24,091 nt of DNA from Ophiothrix spiculata. Its lineage: Eukaryota > Echinodermata > Ophiuroidea > Amphilepidida > Ophiotrichidae. Shown here piece by piece: positions 19,403 to 24,091 of the stretch. The stretch lies in NCBI GenBank assembly GCA_000969725.1, contig JXSR01S019225.1, one strand, 5' to 3'. Under the pieces are notes generated by a model that was not told where the DNA came from, did no database searches, and worked only from the letters and a program-made list of their open reading frames with translations. Both the position numbers and the translations under genes were made by a program. Position 1 is the first letter of the stretch. Every line of letters starts with the position of its first letter.

Positions 19403-20544
19403 CAATTGAATACGCTAGAATAAGAACATCCTAACTCCATAGCTGCCTTCTGTAAAATCAAAATTATAAAATATAAATGCATACAAAGTTCTTCAAATGC
19501 TTTCACATCACTAAAATAGCATTTCCATGTCAAGACCCTAATCATAGTGTCATATTTGACCTTGTAGTTTACTTTTTTAGACATTGTTAGATAATTGTTA
19601 TAGTACATAATTGCTATATGTGTGCCGCCGCGGCAAAAGGGTACAGTTGGGTCAAAACCAAAATATGGAGATTTTCATATGGTGGTAAAGCTCATTTAAT
19701 TCCCTTTTCAATGATACCAAAATCATGCAAATCGGAGCTTTGGTTGACGAGTTTTGGCAAATTATAAAATCGTACTCACAACCGTTTGACAAAACTAGTT
19801 TGTGAGAAAAATGCTGTTAAGGTAGGCCTGTTTTTCCATTCGATTTTGTGTGCAGTCTGCCATAGAGTATGAGCAAATCTCCATAGCAACCACCATGTTC
19901 CCATTTGTTTATCGACTTGAAATTTGGCTCAATGGAAGACGATACCTTGAGTAATATAATAACAATTTTTGGACTCAATATCATGTTTCATTATTGCATA
20001 ATTAATTACCATAATCGTACTCATAACCGTTTGTCAAAACACAAATTTTTAAATTTTCATGATGAAAACGATTCGACATAGTTATAAAAATCACACTTTT
20101 TTACAAGTTTGTCGTTATTTTTGATTAACCATCTTTACATTTTGGATACAAAAGGGTTCAAAGATTTCATTTCCACAAAAATCTCAAAATTGACTTTCCC
20201 ATCAATTTTGGTATATTTCAACTTTACCGGCCTCTAGCGCAAAATGGAAGTTGCCGACAACTGGACCCTTTTGCCGCGACGGTACACATATTAAACAGTC
20301 ATAACAAAAACATCCCAACTCCATGAGCTCCTCTCTGCAACTATATGCTAGGAAAATTATCTAACAATGTCTAACAAAGTCAACTACAAGGTCAAATGTG
20401 AGGCTATGATTGGGATAAAGACATGAAAATGCTTTCTAGTAATTTGAAAGCATTTTCCGAGATTTATATGCATTTATATTTTACATAACTTAACAGAAGG
20501 CAGCCCATGGAGTTGGGATGTTCTTATTCTAGCGTATTCAATTG
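19403..20544. mobile_element. 1142-bp fold-back element with arms of about 250-290 bp
   Basis: The left arm (19403-19649) and right arm (20258-20544) are inverted copies. Outer blocks CAATTGAATACGCTAGAATA, then AGAACATCC and AACTCCAT, then CTGCCTTCTGT; middle blocks TTTGACCTTGTAGTT and GACATTGTTAGATAATT; and inner blocks CGCGGCAAAAGGGT and CAGTTG occur in order on the left and reverse complemented on the right. The right arm has about 50 extra bases (about 20300-20350) that include a further copy of the AACATCC-AACTCCAT motif in opposite orientation. The roughly 608-bp centre (19650-20257) is not inverted but holds a direct repeat, ATCGTACTCACAACCGTTTG (near 19768) and a near-identical copy about 243 bp further on. 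No transposase is seen. Confidence 0.8.
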
Positions 20545-20642
20545 TTTATAAACATCATGTGTGGAGCCTTTTTTCTTGCAGATTTTAAAGGTATTATAGT
20601 AATATTTTGACAGGAACATAGGAAACTAGAAGATAATGTATG

Positions 20643-20658
20643 GCCTTCCGAATTCGGA
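20643..20658. repeat. 16-bp perfect palindrome
   Basis: CTTCCGAATTCGGAAG reads the same on both strands. It sits about 30 bp before the CGCGAAA motif cluster. Confidence 0.6.
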
Positions 20659-20688
20659 AGACATACATAAATCATCACAAATTTCAAT

Positions 20689-20760
20689 CTCGCGAAATTT
20701 AATACTCGCGAAAATGTCACTTCTTGCGAATTTGCGAAATAAAGTACCCGCGAAATTTAA
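20689..20760 (+). repeat. Cluster of five (C)GCGAA motifs
   Basis: GCGAA occurs five times within 65 bases (about 20692, 20708, 20726, 20734 and 20750), three times as CGCGAAA, with about 8 to 18 bp between neighbours and AT-rich text between. Similar tracts are common in invertebrate repeats next to AGTGTTTTACAGTA-like ends, which also follow here (20760-20773). It is probably part of a repeat whose other end I cannot find. Confidence 0.45.
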
Positions 20761-20771
20761 GTGTTTTACAG

Positions 20772-20802
20772 TAATTATCAGTGTCACTTGCACTGATAAT
20801 TA
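20772..20802. repeat. Perfect 12-bp hairpin with 7-nt loop
   Basis: TAATTATCAGTG (20772-20783) and CACTGATAATTA (20791-20802) are exact reverse complements around TCACTTG. Flanking ACAG and CTGT could extend the pairing with a bulge. Confidence 0.65.
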
Positions 20803-21103
20803 TATTGACTGTATCAATGTGTCACCTGTTTTATATGTGTTACATAGCTTTTTTTCATTGATTTGCCCAAATATATGTGTTACACATATCATTTTGTTAT
20901 TTGTTAGTCAATATCAACCAGAGGTTTACAACCTTTTCTTTCAATGTGTCACATAAATGTGAAAATATGTCAGCAATTCCATCCTGAAACCACTGCTCTT
21001 AATCCACTTGATACTAAAAGTTGTGTGTGGGATGCTATAGATTTCATGCACAAAAACCACTATTGCACCTACTGCAACTTTTTTTTTAAAATTAGGTTGT
21101 CTA

Positions 21104-21947
21104 TTAAACAGTCTTTCCAGGTACACACAGCCGTAACATTTGTTTGTTACGGTTCACCGTAACATTTTCATACCCTGTCGCTGGCGACGTCCCATGCTTA
21201 AAGTCACGTAAGGTCAGGAAATGCGTATCAAACAAATGTCTGAGATGATTATAGCTAATCGAGATACGAAGCAAAAATAATTCCTATTCATCATCGTGTT
21301 CCACCACTACCCCGGTATTGTTATTATAATTACCTAGCCCATTCGATTGATCAAGCACTTACTTCCGTTTAAGATCGCTATAATCATCTCAGCTAAATGT
21401 TACATTGGACCATAACATTTGATAATGTTACGGCTAGGCTGTTGTTACGGCTAGGCCGTAACATTGACGAATGTTACGGAATACTGTAACAATCGAATCG
21501 CCATTTTCTCTTATCTTGGGGAACTTCCAATTTTCAAAAAACAGACCCACCCTGAAAAACAAAACAGACCCGTTATCTACGTATATATATGCAAATCATA
21601 TTATGAAGCATCTATGTACAATGAAAAACTTACCTAAAAATATGATTTTTTCCATGGTAAATCCACTCTAAAAGTGGTCTAATTTAACCCGGAATTCTGA
21701 CCACTTTGTTGATCATTGTTGATGAGCACAACCTTCAAAGCCGACCATTTTGGTTTGTGATGCTCGAGTGCATTATTGGAAGGCACTGTAACAATCTTTT
21801 TAACAAATCTTACGTCTAACGTCGCATTTCGCATCAATATGGTACTAAAAAAGTGTTAACATATTAATTCGTAAAAGAGTGTATTATGTTACGGTGAACT
21901 GTAACAAACAAATGGTACGGCTGTGTGTACAGGGAAAGACTGTTAAA
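21104..21947. mobile_element. 834-bp TIR element with TTAAA flanks and nested inverted repeats
   Basis: The element runs 21109-21942. The termini match over 57 bp with four differences: CAGTCTTTCC, then GTACACACAGCCGTA, then CATTTGTTTGTTAC, then GTTCACCGTAACAT on both sides. TTAAA directly abuts both ends (21104-21108 and 21943-21947), a likely target-site duplication. Inside, CTGAGATGATTATAGC (21240-21255) and GCTATAATCATCTCAG (21377-21392) form a second, perfect 16-bp inverted repeat. GTTACGG or CCGTAAC recurs many times in both TIRs and at 21421-21490. No transposase is encoded. The superfamily is uncertain: a TTAA core could suggest piggyBac-like targeting, but the CAGTC terminus is not typical of it. 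Confidence 0.8.
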
Positions 21948-22272
21948 TGTTCAGAATTTCAAAAACAGGGTATCTAATGAAAGCTAAAATGTGTTTATAC
22001 ATTAAAATTTAGAATTTCATTTGCTACATCTATGTTGGCATACAACCCATTTTTATGGTTGAGGTGATAAGTTTTTTATTACCTTTTAAGTACACTTTCA
22101 TAGTGTGGTTATGATAGTAATGTGTACTGAGTATACTCTAATTATTCATTATTTTAGGATAAAATTGTAACACTATTTTATTTAAATATCAAAAATAACA
22201 TGGTCATTAGAATTTATGTATTAATATTATGTCTCAATAAGAAACTTTTTCAGGTGAGAAGAAGCTTTTCTA
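21948..22272. other. AT-rich non-coding stretch
   Basis: No gene or paired repeat is recognised. Confidence 0.55.
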
Positions 22273-22935
22273 ACAGCGTTTTTCTATTGAACTTACGGTA
22301 TCATTCCGGTTAACAGGGCTTCCGGATAATAGCGGTGAGGGGCGATTTTCTAATGCAATACAGATGAAAAACCCGACATTTGCACCAGGAAAATAATATA
22401 ACTGAGTATACAATATGAATATAATAAATTTAAAAGGCATCTAGTAAATATCGGTAGGGATATCATGTATTAAATCTGTATCTAAATAATTTTATTAATT
22501 ATGTAGGCTAACATATATCATATGACGCAATATGTCTTATCCTTTAAATTATTGTATAAACCTAGTAATGAACGATTCTAATTAATTATAGGCGGCCTAT
22601 TTAGTCCCTGTTAATGTTTCAGTTTATGCCAGTGGATAGAAGGTCTATATAATATACTGCACGTTGCTAGTGATTTGCCATAGCATTTCACTAAATATAA
22701 CTGCTGGTCATCCCCTATCTTAACTGGCTTGCGCACTGAGGCGGAACGGTGCAGTTTTCCATTGCATGCTCACCGGTATTTCACCGCTAAAAATCCCACT
22801 TTTTTTAGGATAAATGCCGGTGAAATCTTCACCGCCATTCTCGGGCAAATGCCAGAGAAGGTGATTTTCTATTGGGCCTTTATAATCCCTTTTCCGGTAT
22901 TTAACCAGTTAATGACACCAATAGAAAAACGCTGT
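22273..22935. mobile_element. 663-bp TIR element with repeated subterminal motif
   Basis: ACAGCGTTTTTCTATTG (22273-22289) and CAATAGAAAAACGCTGT (22919-22935) are exact inverted repeats. Degenerate copies of the same motif lie inside: GCGATTTTCTAATGCAAT (22342), GCAGTTTTCCATTGCATG (22751) and GTGATTTTCTATTGGGCC (22861). CCGGT or ACCGG blocks recur among them. Iterated subterminal motifs that echo the TIR are typical of transposase-binding regions in DNA transposons. No coding sequence or clear target duplication is seen. Confidence 0.7.
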
Positions 22936-23500
22936 ATGAATAACACATGAGATGTTTAGAATTTGTGATACATTGTGCCCCACAAAACCCTTCCAATCTT
23001 TGCATGTAATGATAGTTAAAAATATGTAAAGGTGTCAAATAGTTGGTACAAATTTGTCTGATCCAATTTCACAATTTTTGGTCATAAAGCAAGGGTGTTT
23101 CTAATTGGAAGATGGTCATCATGGTAAATTTATTGAGCATTCATGTCATTTTGAGAATTAAACAACAAACTGAATGATAAAAAACTTGCTCAAAATAAAA
23201 ATATATGCTAAAAAGACAAAATTATTTGGCACCATATATAGTATTGGTTTCATCTAAAATCTAAAATGAAGAATATTTCAGCAAATCATTGGATTCAACC
23301 GAGTTGACATATTAATATTGTGTTGCCTGGCCAGACAACATGTTGCAGCATTGACAAATATTGCCTGTTCAGGTAGCCTAACTGGAATGTTCATTTATCC
23401 TCAGTATAAAACAGCATAAAATCATTTTTCCACCACATTTCAATGAAATGTTTAAGAATACATTGATGATTTTGTAAATTAAAAGATTTTACACAAGTTT
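22936..23500. other. AT-rich non-coding stretch
   Basis: No gene or paired repeat is recognised. Confidence 0.55.
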
Positions 23501-23504
23501 GAAA

Positions 23505-23580
23505 CAGTGGCAGCACCAGGATTTTCAAAGTGGTGGCATCAAATTGGCGGCAAGGGAAACATTAGGGGGGCAAAAATATT
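23505..23580. mobile_element. Possible transposon terminus (CAGTGGC...GGGGGGC)
   Basis: CAGTGGCAGCACCAGGATTT is followed by several GTGG/GGCGG blocks and GGGGGGC. From memory, G-rich text opening with CAGTGGC is common at the ends of animal DNA transposons. It lies directly before the palindrome array and may be the start of the element that carries it. No partner end is visible in the window. Confidence 0.25.
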
Positions 23581-23583
23581 TTG

Positions 23584-24091
23584 TTATAAAATTGGATAGG
23601 TTGAGCCAATATTTATTGTTCGAGCTATGATTTGTAAAATATTGGGCGAGACGCAGTCGAGCCCAATATTTTAAAACTCATAGCGAGACCAATGAATATC
23701 AGGCGGAAATCATCAAATATTGCAAATGTTATCATTGTTATGCTCAGGATCCAAGTTTTTCCACACTTGAATCCTTTAAAGCAATAATGATATAAAATTG
23801 GATGGATTGAGCATGATACAAAAAGATATTGGTCGAGCTATGAGTTTTACGAAATATCGTGCGCAGCGTCGAGCTCGATATTTCTAAAACTCATAACGAG
23901 ACCAATATCTTAGAGTATCATGCGAAAAAATCCATCCAATTTTATCATTATTATGTTCAAAATCTGATATTTTGTATGCTGTCCGATATCCCTGTCCGAT
24001 TTTTTTGGAAATCGGACAGCTCAGAACATAATAATGGTATAAAATTGGATCGATTGAGCCCATATTTATTGGTCAAGCTATGAGTTGCAAA
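23584..24091. repeat. Array of alternating palindromic units, truncated by the window edge
   Basis: Three units start with ATAAAATTGGAT at about 23586, 23792 and 24039. Unit 1 has a perfect stem AAAATATTGGGC / GCCCAATATTTT (23636-23647 and 23661-23672) inside longer imperfect arms. Unit 2 has GATATTGGTCGAGCTATGAG...CGAAATATCG (23825-23859) pairing with 23876-23909, plus outer arms near 23782 and 23955. The junction between units 2 and 3 is itself an inverted repeat (23936-23958 with 24024-24048) around a GCTGTCCGAT / ATCGGACAGC stem (23978-23987 and 24011-24020). Loops carry GAGACGCAGTCGA or GCGCAGCGTCGAG. Unit 3 is cut off at the window end. Confidence 0.8.

Noticed and set aside
20636-20956. 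Longest ATG-started ORF (106 codons, plus strand)
   Set aside because: It runs through the palindrome, the GCGAA motif cluster and the 20772 hairpin, has no domain, and is within the length range expected by chance.
21600-21660. ATG in good context followed by a GTAAGT donor on the minus strand
   Set aside because: It lies inside the 834-bp TIR element and codes for only seven residues before the donor.
1-24091. CRISPR array, bacterial operon, phage or integron features
   Set aside because: There are no regularly spaced identical repeats and no dense ORFs, and the SINE, MITE and poly(A) features show animal DNA.

Overview
This is an AT-rich (about one-third GC by eye), gene-poor stretch of an animal genome, and I find no protein-coding gene I can name. 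It has no operon-like layout, no ribosome binding sites and no dense ORFs, and it carries a 50-N scaffold gap. tRNA-derived SINE remnants, many short terminal-inverted-repeat (TIR) elements and a poly(A)-type retroposon tail all point to a metazoan. The style of the repeats suggests a marine invertebrate, possibly a deuterostome, but the species cannot be fixed from the sequence. The longest ATG-started ORFs are only 60-106 codons, and their number is about what chance gives at this base composition.

Most of what can be supported is non-autonomous transposon DNA. From left to right: a TA-flanked TIR element at 1399-1860 whose family recurs at 3930-3975 and 16325-16575; a 360-bp element flanked by TTA at 2768-3127 with a 360-bp relative at 17944-18303 (both PIF/Harbinger-like); a minus-strand tRNA-derived SINE head near 5056-5130; a two-unit AT-rich tandem repeat at 8344-8539; a TTAA-bounded TIR element at 10157-10514 lying inside a 1045-bp unit that appears tandemly duplicated across the gap; and two relatives of a small TA-flanked hairpin element at 11646 and 13363.

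Further right: a second SINE-like relic (12840-13068), a CpG-enriched patch (14340-14880), a perfect 20-bp hairpin (14984-15041), a 183-bp palindromic element (15547-15729), and a minus-strand poly(A) tail with polyadenylation signal (18579-18640). Then come a long fold-back structure (19403-20544), an array of CGCGAAA-like motifs (20689-20760), an 834-bp element with 57-bp TIRs flanked by TTAAA (21109-21942), a 663-bp TIR element with a repeated subterminal motif (22273-22935), and an array of alternating palindromes running off the right edge (23584-24091).

The non-repetitive intervals look intronic or intergenic. A few have protein-like composition and nearby splice-like sites on the minus strand (7053-7088 with 6344-6591; 3352-3693; 2358-2633). 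They are recorded as weak candidates only. The window does not hold a multi-gene system that I can see; its interest is in the architecture of its repeat families and in a probable assembly collapse at the gap.
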